A stretch of DNA of 35,662 bases from DATLFP01 sp035540955. Its GTDB lineage: Bacteria > Actinomycetota > Acidimicrobiia > Acidimicrobiales > CADCSY01. The stretch's first letter is position 1; each line of letters starts with the position of its first letter. The stretch is from contig DATLFP010000075.1 in the NCBI GenBank assembly GCA_035540955.1, positions 1 to 35,662 on the forward strand. The letters run 5' to 3'. The notes under the pieces were generated by a model. It had not been told where the DNA came from. It searched no databases and worked only from the letters and a program-made list of their open reading frames with translations. Positions 1-7,612 of this stretch are shown one piece after another. The translations under genes and the position numbers were made by a program.

Positions 1-146
1 GTGCGGGCGTGCTTCCGCGCGTTTGCCGGGGAGGAGAAGCTCGACTTCCAGGGCCACCACTGGTCGCTGACGCTGCTGCCGCCCCAGTGGTGGCCCTGGA
101 AGTCGAGCTTCTCCTCCCCGGCAAACGCGCGGAAGCACGCCCGCAC
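1..146. repeat. 63-bp perfect inverted repeat, 20-nt loop (probable fold-back artefact)
   Basis: Bases 1-63 are the exact reverse complement of 84-146, with 64-83 as the loop. The minus strand of 84-509 encodes an LLM oxidoreductase whose last readable residues are FQGHHW. Read on the plus strand, 1-63 encodes the same residues and the loop then continues SLTLLPP, which is how this family normally goes on after that motif. So the loop carries the true continuation of the gene in the wrong orientation. This is what a strand-switch chimera or assembly fold-back gives at a contig end. It is not what a biological hairpin would give. Confidence 0.9.
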
Positions 147-509
147 CGCCTGCACGTACTCGCGCAGGCGCGGTCCCGGCGGGGCGAAGTCCGACCCGTA
201 GCGGCGCTCGATGTGCGCCCGCACCTGGGTGCCGAGCCCGAGCCGGAACCGACCGCCGCTGGCCTCCGCCAGCTCCCACGCCACCGCGGCGGTCACCATC
301 GGGCTGCGGGGGAAGGCGACGGCGATCCCGGTCGACAGCTCGAGCCCGGGTGCCGCCAGGGCGGCGGCCGCGCATGACAGGTACGCACTGCGGCTCGTCT
401 CGGTGAGCACCAGCCCGTGCAGCCCGGCGCCGTGGACGTCGCGGGCGAGCTGCTGCACCTGCTGCAGCCGGGCCGGCCCGGTCATGACGTCGATCCGCAG
501 CGGACTCAT
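84..509 (-). CDS. LLM class F420-dependent oxidoreductase, N-terminal part
   Basis: The 142 readable residues form the N-terminal part of a luciferase-like TIM-barrel oxidoreductase, a family that normally uses coenzyme F420 for hydride transfer. Visible family features are the start MSPLRIDVMTGP, the strand GIAVAFPRSPMVTA, the segment AEASGGRFRLGLGTQVRAH, and the helix before FQGHHW. The substrate cannot be told. The ATG at 509-507 overlaps the TGA of the upstream SDR gene by 4 nt, so the two are probably translated together. The 3' part is missing: at position 84 the sequence folds back on itself, and the next seven residues (SLTLLPP) are found only on the opposite strand in 64-83. Family assignment is firm; the truncation is technical rather than biological. 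Confidence 0.85.
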
Positions 510-1384
510 GCCAGGACCTGGCGGACGCTCGCCTTGCGGCCCGTGGTCCCGTGGGACACGCCGGCGATGACGCCGCCCCGGCGGTTGGCCCCGATACCGA
601 GCCGCTCGACGATGTTCGGCCCGGCCGCGGTGAGCCCACCGTCGACGACGATCGCCTCACCGGTGACGAACCGGGCGTCGTCGGTGGCGAGGAAGAGGGC
701 GGTGGCGGCGATGTCCTCGCCGGTGCCGTGGCTCGGCCACGGCTGGGCGGCATCGAGGCGCTCGGCGATCCCCGGCGCATCGACCCGGCCGGCGAGCGGC
801 GTGAGGATGACGCCGGGGCAGATGGCGTTGACGCGGATGCCGCTCGGTGCCAGCTCGATGGCGGCGGCGCGGGTCAGGTTGATGACCGCCGCCTTGGCCG
901 CCGAGTAGGCGTGAGGGCCGCTGCCGCCGGACAGGCCGGCCACCGACGCGGTGCTGATGATCGACCCGCCGTGGTCGGCCGCCTGCATGGCCCGAGCGCC
1001 GTGCTTGATCCCGAGGAACACGCTGCGGCACAGCACGGCGAACGTGTAGTCCCACTCGTCGACCTCGACCTCGGTGATCGGGCCGAACGCCCCGCCGATG
1101 CCGGCGTTGTTGAACACGACGTCGACCCGTCCGTAGCCGTCGACGGCGGCCGCGATGGCGCCGGCGACGTCGGCCTCTTCGGCCACGTCGGTGCGCACGA
1201 ACCGGACCGCGTCGCCGTGGTCCGGCGCCAGCGCCTCGATGGTGGACGCCCCGTTCTCGTCGTTGATGTCGGCGACGATGACGCGGGCGCCTTCAGCGAG
1301 AAACCGCGCCACCGTTGCCCGTCCCATGCCGCTGGCGCCGCCGGTGATCACCGCGACCTTCCCGTCGAGCCGCCCGTGTCCCAT
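506..1384 (-). CDS. SDR family NAD(P)-dependent oxidoreductase
   Basis: This is a 292-residue classical short-chain dehydrogenase/reductase. The Rossmann motif TGGASGMG lies at about residues 15-22. NNAGIGG follows, then the catalytic serine region (ISTASVAG) and the YSAAKAA motif supplying Tyr and Lys. The C-terminus contains the usual FVTGEAIVVDGG. The acidic residue in VIVADIN at the end of strand 2 suggests NAD(H) preference (inference). The start ATG at 1384-1382 has a good Shine-Dalgarno (GAGGGAG). The stop overlaps the LLM start by 4 nt. Substrate is unknown; SDR plus LLM pairs are common in actinobacterial lipid and xenobiotic catabolism. The protein is about 30-40 residues longer at the C-terminus than a minimal SDR. 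Confidence 0.93.
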   Translation of the reverse strand: MGHGRLDGKVAVITGGASGMGRATVARFLAEGARVIVADINDENGASTIEALAPDHGDAVRFVRTDVAEEADVAGAIAAAVDGYGRVDVVFNNAGIGGAFGPITEVEVDEWDYTFAVLCRSVFLGIKHGARAMQAADHGGSIISTASVAGLSGGSGPHAYSAAKAAVINLTRAAAIELAPSGIRVNAICPGVILTPLAGRVDAPGIAERLDAAQPWPSHGTGEDIAATALFLATDDARFVTGEAIVVDGGLTAAGPNIVERLGIGANRRGGVIAGVSHGTTGRKASVRQVLA

Positions 1385-1483
1385 TGCTCCCTCGCCATCT
1401 CTCGCCCCCGCGCGCCCGGTGCGCGCTCGTGGTGAGACACAGTACGGTCACCGTCGCATGACCCGCGCTGCCGCCCGCCGCCG

Positions 1484-2107
1484 ATGACGATCGAAGCGGT
1501 GCTGTTCGACTTCTACGGCGTGCTCACCAGCTCACCGTGGTCGACCCTCGCTTCGGTCGGCAGCGGCGGCGACGAGGCCGCCGTCCTCGCCGTGCTGCTC
1601 GGTGCCTATGACACCGACGGCGACCATCCGTGGCACCGGCTTGAGCGGGGCGAGCTCGCGTTCACCGACTACCTCACCGAGGTGACGGTGCTCGGCGAGG
1701 CGGCCGGCATCACCATCGACTTCAGCCGTGCCGCCAATGCCGACCGCAGGATCGACGTGAACGAGTCGATGGTCGGCACCGTGCGCCGCCTGCGCACGGA
1801 CGGCTATCGCACCGCGGTGGTGACCAACAACGTGCGGGAGTTCAGCCACGGATGGCGATCGCTCGTCCCGGTCGAGGAGTTGTTCGACGTCGTGGTCGAC
1901 TCCTCCGACTGTGGCATGCGCAAGCCCAACCCGGCCGTGTACCACCACACGCTCGCGCTGCTCGGTGGCATTGCCCCCCACCGCGCCGTGTTCCTCGACG
2001 ACTCGCCCGGCAACGTCGCTGGCGCGCGTGCCGCCGGGCTCCACGCCATCCACGTCGAGGATCCGGCCACCGCGCTCGCTGTGCTCGACGACCTGCTCGG
2101 TCGCTGA
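1484..2107 (+). CDS. HAD-IA family hydrolase (phosphatase-like)
   Basis: This 207-residue protein is of the haloacid dehalogenase superfamily. Motif I is LFDFYGVLT near the N-terminus (nucleophile Asp). Motif II is VVTNN, motif III the lysine of KPNPAVY, and motif IV FLDDSPGNVAGA. The F-D-F-Y-G-V-L form, with Tyr at the second position after the nucleophile instead of Asp, resembles the N-terminal phosphatase-like domain of soluble epoxide hydrolases and haloacid dehalogenases. It makes the usual general acid/base residue non-canonical, so phosphatase activity should not be assumed. The ATG at 1484 is divergent from the SDR gene. The gene converges on the DUF35 gene with only 4 bp between stops. 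Confidence 0.88.
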   Translation: MTIEAVLFDFYGVLTSSPWSTLASVGSGGDEAAVLAVLLGAYDTDGDHPWHRLERGELAFTDYLTEVTVLGEAAGITIDFSRAANADRRIDVNESMVGTVRRLRTDGYRTAVVTNNVREFSHGWRSLVPVEELFDVVVDSSDCGMRKPNPAVYHHTLALLGGIAPHRAVFLDDSPGNVAGARAAGLHAIHVEDPATALAVLDDLLGR

Positions 2108-2111
2108 CGCG

Positions 2112-2534
2112 TCAGCCGGCGGGATCGGCCCAGACGAACGCGAAGTCGTCGCCCTTGGGCTCGACGGTCAGCCGCACCGGCATGCCGATCGAGACCGCCT
2201 CGGGGTCGACCCCCCGCAGGGCGGCGATCACCCGTGGACCCTCGGCCAGCTCGACCGCCACCGTCACGTGGGGCACGTGCAGGGCCCAGGCGCGGTCGAA
2301 GCTGCGGTGCGACACCACGTAGGAGTACACGGTGCCGGTGTCGTGAGCCGGCACGAACGACCACTCGGGTGAGAAGCATGCCGGGCACCGGTAGCGGGGC
2401 GGGTGCCGGAACCGCCCGCAGCCGTCGCACCGCTGGATCTGGAGGCGGCCGGCGGCGATGGCGGCGTGGTGGAGCTCGAGCGCAAGGCCCTCGGGCTTGG
2501 GCACGTACACGTCGATCGGTGTCGCCTCACTCAC
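2112..2534 (-). CDS. DUF35 OB-fold / Zn-ribbon protein (thiolase partner)
   Basis: This is a 140-residue acyl-CoA-associated DUF35 protein. An N-terminal helix is followed by a rubredoxin-like zinc ribbon with four cysteines (CDGC at about residue 38, CPAC about 13 residues on) and then the OB-fold (VYSYVVSHR, VAVELAEGPRVIA). I chose GTG at 2534-2532, giving VSEATPIDVYVP. It overlaps the thiolase TGA by 4 nt (GTGA), whereas the longer reading frame upstream is arginine-rich shadow. DUF35 proteins bind thiolase-like enzymes, as ChsH2 binds the aldolase Ltp2 in steroid side-chain degradation. The gene order here, with the thiolase-like gene immediately upstream, fits such a complex. The substrate is not predictable. 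Confidence 0.9.
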   Translation of the reverse strand: MSEATPIDVYVPKPEGLALELHHAAIAAGRLQIQRCDGCGRFRHPPRYRCPACFSPEWSFVPAHDTGTVYSYVVSHRSFDRAWALHVPHVTVAVELAEGPRVIAALRGVDPEAVSIGMPVRLTVEPKGDDFAFVWADPAG

Positions 2535-3718
2535 GCCGCATCCCCCCGCCCGAGGACGGCGACGCTGCCGTCGCCGAGGTCGCCGTAGCCGGTCACGACA
2601 CCGAGCTCGCACCCCTGCACCTGGGCCGGTCCGGCCTCGTGGCGGAGTTGGCGCACGGCCTCGACGATGTGGTTCAGCCCCCAGCAGTGGCCCTGCGATA
2701 GCAGCCCGCCGTGGGTGTTGAGCGGGTAGCGCCCGCCGAGCTCGATGGTGCCGCCCCGCACGAACTCGCCAGCGCCGCCCGGCTCGGCGAAGCCGAGCGC
2801 CTCCAGCTCGAGCAGCACGACGTAGGTGAAGCAGTCGTACACCTGGAGGAAGTCCATGTCGGTGGGCCGCACGCCGGCCATTGCGAACGCCCGCGGCGCG
2901 GCGTCGTGGATCCCGAGCCGAAGCACGTCGGGGCGGTTGGTGATCTCGTCGGCCGGATACGGGTGGCCCTCGGCGCCGCCGAGGTAGAGCGCGGGCACGT
3001 GCGGCAGGTCACGAGCTCGCTCAGCAGTGGTGACGACCACGGCGGCGGCACAGTCGGTCTCGAGGCAGCAGTCGAGCTTGCGCAGCGGCTCGGCGACGAA
3101 GGGCGACTCGAGGTAGTCCTCGAGCGTCATCTCCCGACCTCGCATCTGTGCCTTGTCGTTGAGCTGGGCGTGACGCCGGCAGGCGAGCGCGACGGCGGCG
3201 GCGTCCTCGGGCTGCACGTCGTAGTGGTCGACGTAGCGGCGCAGGTACAGCGAGTACCACTGGGCCGCCGACCGCAGCCCGTACGGCGCGTAGAAGTTCA
3301 TGGCGGTGTCCACGAACGGTCCGGCGTCCATGCGCCGGCGCGTCGGCCGAGCGTCTGGCCGCGGTCGAAGCGCGGAGTAGCCGTTCCAACCCAACGTGAC
3401 CAGCACGTGGGTGGCGATGCCGCACGACACCGCCATCGCCGCGCTCTGGAGCGCGGCGGTCGGACTGGCCCCGCCCATGTGCACGGTCACCGCGTAGCGG
3501 ACCTCGGGGATGCCGAGGTGGGCGGCGATCTCCTCGGTGGAGACGAAGCCCGGCGGTGGGATGATGCCGTCGATGTCGGCCGGGGTGAGCCCGGCATCGG
3601 TGATGGCGGCCATCGACGCGTCGAAGATCAACTCGGGTACCGACTTCTCCGCGCCGCGCACGTAGTCGGTCTCGCCGATGCCGACGAGGGCGGCCTGCCC
3701 GGAGATCGACGTCGTCAT
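2531..3718 (-). CDS. Thiolase-like / lipid-transfer (SCP-x, Ltp2-like) protein
   Basis: This 395-residue protein has the thiolase fold (MTTSISGQAALVGIGETDY start; late NTHGGLLSQGHCWG with the conserved His). The segment where true thiolases carry the acyl-accepting Cys reads HMGGASPTAALQ, without Cys, as in the non-thiolytic Ltp2-type aldolases. A retro-aldol or other CoA-ester chemistry is therefore more likely than thiolysis (inference). ATG at 3718-3716 overlaps the upstream nitronate monooxygenase TGA, and its own stop overlaps the DUF35 start, so the three genes are translationally coupled. The open frame extends further upstream to 4123, but that stretch is the Arg-rich shadow of the neighbour. 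Partner: the DUF35 protein encoded next. Confidence 0.9.
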   Translation of the reverse strand: MTTSISGQAALVGIGETDYVRGAEKSVPELIFDASMAAITDAGLTPADIDGIIPPPGFVSTEEIAAHLGIPEVRYAVTVHMGGASPTAALQSAAMAVSCGIATHVLVTLGWNGYSALRPRPDARPTRRRMDAGPFVDTAMNFYAPYGLRSAAQWYSLYLRRYVDHYDVQPEDAAAVALACRRHAQLNDKAQMRGREMTLEDYLESPFVAEPLRKLDCCLETDCAAAVVVTTAERARDLPHVPALYLGGAEGHPYPADEITNRPDVLRLGIHDAAPRAFAMAGVRPTDMDFLQVYDCFTYVVLLELEALGFAEPGGAGEFVRGGTIELGGRYPLNTHGGLLSQGHCWGLNHIVEAVRQLRHEAGPAQVQGCELGVVTGYGDLGDGSVAVLGRGDAA

Positions 3719-4695
3719 GGCGTCACCTCGGCGAGCACCTCGAGGCCGCGGCGCAGGCACGCCTCGGCCTCCTCGACGATGCGGGCGACCAGCTCGCCCG
3801 CCGGCACGACCTCGTCGATGGCCCCGATGCCCTGGCCGGCGGCGAAGATCTCCTTCGTGGGGTCGACGCCTTCGGTGTCGGGGCCGCCGCCGATGTGCAT
3901 GGCGCTGTCGGCCATCGACCGGGCGATCTGGTCGGGAAACGGTTGCAGCTCCTCGGGGTGGGCCTCGAAGTGGTCGGTGTAGGCGTTGCGGATGGTGCGC
4001 AGCGTCTTGCCGGTGTAGGCGCGCGAGATGATGGTGTCCCGCTCGGTGGCGAAGAGGATCGCCTCCCGGTAGCCCGGCACGACGTTGGCCTCCGGGGTGG
4101 CGATGAACCGGGTCCCCAGCCACACGCCCGACGCGCCGAGCATGAGCGCGGCAGCGAGGCCACGCCCGTCGACGATGCCGCCGGCCGCTACCACCGGCAC
4201 GCGGTCACCGACGGCATCGACGATCTGAGGCACGAGCGGCATCGTGGCGACCGCGCCGGTGTGGCCGCCGGCTTCGGTGCCCTGGGCCACGACGAGGTCG
4301 CAGCCGGCGTCGACCGCCCGCACCGCGTGGGCCACGGTGCCGCACATGTTCACGACGAGCACGTCGTGGTCGTGGCAGAGATCGATCACCTCGGACGGCA
4401 CGCCCAGCGCGCCGACGAAGGCGCGGGCGCCGCCGGCGATGATCGCCTCGACGTGGCCGACCATGCTCCCCGGGAGCGCGGTGAGCAGGTCGACGCCGAA
4501 GGGCTTGTCGGTCAGCTCCCGGACCCGGCGGATCTGCTCGACCATGTCGGGGTAGCGGAGCGGCGCCGCGCCCATGGTGCCGAAGCCACCCGCTTGGCTG
4601 ACGGCCGCCACCAGGTCGGCGTAGGAGACCCCGCCCATCCCGGCCAGCATCACGGGGTGCTCGACGCCGAGCAGGTCGGTCAGCGGCGTGCGCAT
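3715..4695 (-). CDS. Nitronate monooxygenase / 2-nitropropane dioxygenase family protein
   Basis: This is a 326-residue FMN-dependent TIM barrel. It begins MRTPLTDLLGVEHPVMLAGMGG, with the usual N-terminal substrate/flavin loop. It contains GTEAGGHTG at about residue 150, which holds the catalytic-base His of class I nitronate monooxygenases, and the phosphate-binding VPVVAAGGIVDGRG and MLGASGVWLGTRF. Upstream in-frame Met codons exist, but the family start and the divergent thioesterase favour 4695. It heads the NMO, thiolase, DUF35 operon. In such lipid-catabolic operons these flavoproteins may act as enoyl reductase-like enzymes, not on nitronates, so the exact reaction is open. Confidence 0.9.
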   Translation of the reverse strand: MRTPLTDLLGVEHPVMLAGMGGVSYADLVAAVSQAGGFGTMGAAPLRYPDMVEQIRRVRELTDKPFGVDLLTALPGSMVGHVEAIIAGGARAFVGALGVPSEVIDLCHDHDVLVVNMCGTVAHAVRAVDAGCDLVVAQGTEAGGHTGAVATMPLVPQIVDAVGDRVPVVAAGGIVDGRGLAAALMLGASGVWLGTRFIATPEANVVPGYREAILFATERDTIISRAYTGKTLRTIRNAYTDHFEAHPEELQPFPDQIARSMADSAMHIGGGPDTEGVDPTKEIFAAGQGIGAIDEVVPAGELVARIVEEAEACLRRGLEVLAEVTP

Positions 4696-4728
4696 GGCAG
4701 CTCGTCGCAAGAAGACATGCGACGGAGT

Positions 4729-5529
4729 ATGGCGCATGACACGATCACCTCGATGGACGCGCTCGAGTTCCTCCAGGGCTCGCTCCGAACCGACGGCAGC
4801 TGGCGGTTCGACATCGGGCGAGACCGGCACGGCGCCTTCGGCGGCGCCTTCGGGGGCCTGCTGGCGGCGTGCACGGTCGCCACCGCTCGGTCAACCGTTC
4901 CTGACCGGGTCGTGGTCAGCCTGGACGCCCGCTTCCTCCGCGGGCTCCCGGCTGGTGAGGCTCGCCTGGTGCCGACGATCGTGCACGCCGGACGCAGCCT
5001 CACCTGCGTCCAGGTCGATGTGCTCGACGACGGCGAACGCCTGGCGACGCGCTCCACGCTCTACCTCGTCGACCGCAGTCGGCTCCAGCCTCTCGACCAC
5101 GAGGGCGAGGGTGGCGCCGCGCCGGCGTCGGTGCCCTGGGCGGACGGCACGCCGTGGCGCAACCCGCCAGGCATGGAGGTGCCGATCGTGACGACGTTCG
5201 CGCCTCGATCCGTCGGGCGGACCGATCGGGGCATCGGCACCGCCCTGCAGGTCCCATGGGAAGACCGCGGTGCCAGCGCCGAGGCCGCGTGCCTTGCCGC
5301 CGACATCTGCGTCGGTCCGCCGGTCGGCGGCGCCTTCCCGGGCCGGCCCACACCTGCCCCGAACCCCGATCTCTCCCTGCGGTTCACCGGCGAGGTCGCC
5401 GGGCCGGAGGTCGTCGGCTGGGGCCGGCTCGAGCGCATGTTCCACGGGCTGGCCGCGGTCCGGATCGAGGTGCGGTCTGGCGCGGCGTTACTCGCAGTCG
5501 GCGTCTCCTGTTCGCTCGTGATCACCTGA
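4729..5529 (+). CDS. Acyl-CoA thioesterase family protein (double hotdog)
   Basis: About 266 residues with two hotdog repeats, typical of TesB-like/4HBT_3 acyl-CoA thioesterases. The N-terminal repeat contains HGAFGGAFGGLLAA and the strand LDARFLRGLPAGEARL. The second repeat ends WGRLERMFHGLAAVRIEV. The start is uncertain: ATG 4729 (MAHDTITSMDAL) or ATG 4753 (MDALEFLQ), neither with an ideal ribosome site. The gene is divergent from the nitronate monooxygenase with a 33-bp gap, so the promoters overlap. Likely role: hydrolysis of acyl-CoA intermediates linked to the neighbouring CoA-ester operon (inference). Confidence 0.8.
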   Translation: MAHDTITSMDALEFLQGSLRTDGSWRFDIGRDRHGAFGGAFGGLLAACTVATARSTVPDRVVVSLDARFLRGLPAGEARLVPTIVHAGRSLTCVQVDVLDDGERLATRSTLYLVDRSRLQPLDHEGEGGAAPASVPWADGTPWRNPPGMEVPIVTTFAPRSVGRTDRGIGTALQVPWEDRGASAEAACLAADICVGPPVGGAFPGRPTPAPNPDLSLRFTGEVAGPEVVGWGRLERMFHGLAAVRIEVRSGAALLAVGVSCSLVIT

Positions 5530-5544
5530 ATCGTTTGTATTTCG

Positions 5545-5567
5545 CGTCCAAACCTTTCGGCTGGACG
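5545..5567. promoter_or_regulatory. Inverted repeat, candidate TetR operator
   Basis: CGTCCA at 5545-5550 and TGGACG at 5562-5567 form a perfect 6-bp inverted repeat with an 11-nt spacer. It lies in the 68-bp gap between the thioesterase stop and the TetR start. TTTCGCG flanks each arm as a direct repeat. Placement and symmetry suit self-regulation by the TetR protein; no binding evidence exists. Confidence 0.4.
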
Positions 5568-5597
5568 TTTCGCGCAGGTGGTACCTAGGTTGCTCTT

Positions 5598-6191
5598 GTG
5601 GAGCGCGTTCCCACACCGATGGCCGAGCGTCTCGTCCGCGCCGCAGGCGCGTTCGCGGAGAAGGGGTTCGAGTCGGCGACCATCGACGACATCGCCACCG
5701 CAACCGGGATCCCGCGCGCAACCCTCTACTACCACTTCCGAAGCAAGGAGAACGTCCTCGGTTTCCTGCTGCAGTCGATGCTGGATGAGACGACGGCTGC
5801 CGTCGAAGCCGCGGTCGCGTCGAAGGCGAAGACGTCCGTCCGGCTGCGCCGGGTCATCGAAGCGCACCTCACGGTGATGGCCGCGAACCCGGCAACGGCG
5901 CGCCTCCTGGTCGGGAACCTCACCGGCGTCGGCGCACTCGCCGACATCGCATCGGCGGTGAAGTCGTGCTTCCGCGATCCGGTCGCCGAACTCCTTGCCG
6001 AGGGCATCGACGACGGTTCGTTCCGCGCTGTCGACATCGACCGCACCACGTCGGCACTGTTCGGCGCAGTCGTGGTCGCCGGCCTTCGTGAGCTCGTGGT
6101 CGCCGAGGGCCTTGATGTTGCGGCAGTGGCGGACGCTGTGTCGACACTCGTGATCGAGGGTCTCTTCGAGTCGAGCGGACGTCGTAGGTGA
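5598..6191 (+). CDS. TetR/AcrR family transcriptional regulator
   Basis: A 197-residue TetR regulator. The N-terminal DNA-binding domain is clear: FAEKGFESATIDDIATATG then PRATLYYHFRSKENVL, at about residues 15-50. The ligand-binding half is variable and gives no effector. The start is GTG 5598 (VERVPTPMAERL), with ATG 5619 as an alternative. It follows the thioesterase with a gap holding an inverted repeat that could be its operator. It is the only complete regulator in the left flank, so it is a plausible repressor of the divergent thioesterase/NMO region, sensing an acyl-CoA or xenobiotic (inference). Confidence 0.92.
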   Translation: MERVPTPMAERLVRAAGAFAEKGFESATIDDIATATGIPRATLYYHFRSKENVLGFLLQSMLDETTAAVEAAVASKAKTSVRLRRVIEAHLTVMAANPATARLLVGNLTGVGALADIASAVKSCFRDPVAELLAEGIDDGSFRAVDIDRTTSALFGAVVVAGLRELVVAEGLDVAAVADAVSTLVIEGLFESSGRRR

Positions 6192-6539
6192 GACATGCGC
6201 TCACGCCGCTGGTGGATGTGCTCCTGAGGTACGTCGCCCGCGTCGAACTGCCGGCGCCTTCCTCGTCGGCCGGTCAACTGGCACCTCGTCACCCGCGATC
6301 TGGTGACCCTCGGTGACGCTGGAGGTCGCGCATAGCTGCCACGCGCCCGGGGGTCACCAAGGTCGATCCGACACACGTGCTTGCCTAGCGAGTCGGCGAC
6401 GCGGGGCATCAGCGAGGCTTCCGGAGGCGGGAACAGGCTCTCGTCTGATCATCGGGACGAGTCGTCGGCGGCTTGTCGTAGCCATTTGAAGCCCGTCCAC
6501 GTAAGCGATTGGAACTCCTACGGCCTTGCCGACGTTGGC
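6192..6539. other. Gene-free stretch at the edge of the accessory zone
   Basis: No convincing coding frame, tRNA or terminator was seen. The minus frame downstream of the integrase remnant stays open to about 6354 but does not resemble the intact integrase after the YIGV motif. This looks like the eroded border between the chromosomal genes and the integrase-derived sequence. Confidence 0.5.
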
Positions 6540-6738
6540 CTTTGGCCGGCGTACGCCGATGTAGCGGCGGATGGGTGAAGTTGGGATCGGCATGCCCGAG
6601 CCTGTCAGCGACGATGGCGGGGTCGAGCTTGAGGTCGAAGAGCATCCAACAGGCGGCTACGTGGCGGAGGTCGTGTCGCGTCCATTTTGCTGAGCCGGTC
6701 CATCGCCAGCCCTTGTTCTTCTCGCCGTAGCCACTCGA
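6540..6738 (-). pseudogene. 3' remnant of a tyrosine integrase
   Basis: The minus strand encodes GYGEKNKGWRWTGSAKWT, HDLRHVAACWML, LDPAIVADRLGHADPNF and then, after a one-base frameshift, RRYIGV. This is nearly identical to the C-terminal catalytic part of the intact integrase at 9236-10477 (KWTPHDLRHVAACWML; RRYIGVRG), and the nucleotides are also highly similar. The frameshift is an extra G in the run at about 6568 (ATGGGTG against ATGGTG in the intact copy). Similarity stops abruptly at about 6738, where an anti-sigma fragment on the other strand begins. It is most simply the relic of an earlier related element inserted in the same region. Confidence 0.88.
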
Positions 6739-6739
6739 G

Positions 6740-7090
6740 CCGGATCCCGAGCAGGTCCCGGTCGTGCGCGCCTGGGCGCGGCGCGCGCTCGTGGAGTGCG
6801 AGCTGCTGGTGCTTGCGGACGTGGCCGTGCTGGTCGCTACCGAGCTCGCAACGAACGCGGTGCTGCACACTCGGACGCCGTTCCGTGTGACGTTGTCAGC
6901 CGAGGGCAGCAGCGGGGTCCGGGTCGAGGCATTCGACAACGCACGTCCGCCGGTCCGTGCGCCGATGACGAGGGCGCCACGAGCGGCCGCGAACAGCAGG
7001 TGATCGTCAGCCTCGCCTCGAGCTGGGGGACGTCGTCCGACGACGCCGGCAAGACCGTCCGGGCCGAGGTCGGCGGCGTGCCCGTCGACG
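6740..7090 (+). pseudogene. RsbW-like anti-sigma factor ATPase, truncated and frameshifted
   Basis: The plus strand reads DPEQVPVVRAWARRALVE and then ATELATNAVLHTRTPFRVTL, the helix and N-box of the HATPase_c_3 / RsbW family (ATP-binding Ser kinases acting on anti-anti-sigma factors). At about 6955-6965 the frame changes. The other frame then gives DDEGATSGREQQVIVSLASSWG and GKTVRAEV, which match the family's C-terminal G-boxes and last strand. The 5' end is cut at the junction with the integrase relic. The gene is thus broken at one end and frameshifted, and very likely inactive. Confidence 0.75.
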
Positions 7091-7371
7091 CGGCGGGGGA
7101 TGCGGTCGCTCGCATCGACAGTCAGCGAGGCGATCGCACGCCGTAGCGCCTGCGATCCTTCCGCCGGAGGACACCCGACGGGAAGGACCGCTCGGTGAGC
7201 CCGGGGAACCTCGGCGTCCGAGACGCCGAGTCGCTTCCAGATCCGCCGTGCTTGCCTGAGGTGTTCGACGCGACGGCTTCAACGCCCTTCGCAGGTCCGG
7301 GCCTTCGGCGCTCTGAGCCGGTTGGCTTGACGACTCCGCGACGCGGTGCGCCGCGAGGCCGTCGGACCGAG
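7091..7371. other. Stretch without a convincing gene
   Basis: Open frames on both strands are Arg/Ser/Pro-rich shadows. One minus-strand frame contains RVEHLRQARRIWKRLGVSDAEV, which looks protein-like but has no start and no family I recognise. Probably degraded sequence of the mobile region. Confidence 0.4.
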
Positions 7372-7545
7372 TCATCGCTCCGGGGACTGTTCGCCGGCCT
7401 TCGATGGGCGCTCGGGCGCGATTGCGTCGGGCTCCCCGCCGCGGACCAACGCCTCGAGATCGAACAGGAGCCGCTTCGACTGGTCGAGGAGCCGCGCTCC
7501 GTTCTGGAAGAGCGAATCTGCGGGCGCTTCCTCGGCACGAGACAT
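7372..7545 (-). CDS. Small hypothetical protein (57 aa)
   Basis: ATG 7545-7543 to TGA 7374-7372 encodes 57 residues beginning MSRAEEAPADSLFQNGARLL. The middle (RLLDQSKRLLFDLEALVRGG) can form an amphipathic helix, followed by a Pro/Glu-rich tail ending EQSPER. Composition is normal for an acidic cytosolic actinobacterial protein, unlike the Arg/Ser-rich overlapping frames, which argues that this frame is the coding one. There is no strong ribosome-binding site. It lies 67 bp downstream of the polyacidic lipoprotein gene on the same strand and could end the kinase-lipoprotein operon. No family recognised. Confidence 0.4.
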   Translation of the reverse strand: MSRAEEAPADSLFQNGARLLDQSKRLLFDLEALVRGGEPDAIAPERPSKAGEQSPER

Positions 7546-7612
7546 CAGGCTCGGTGTTTCCCTCGGCCGATCGGGCTACACCGATCGGCCATGACGATGT
7601 GATGAACGCGAC

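Noticed and set aside
1..201. 66-aa plus-strand ORF at the window start
   Set aside because: It reads through the fold-back: 1-83 is LLM sense sequence and the rest is its reverse complement, so no such protein exists.
1458..1487. Nine-residue leader MTRAAARRR overlapping the HAD start (ATGA)
   Set aside because: Too short to support; Arg/Ala composition is expected by chance in this GC-rich gap.
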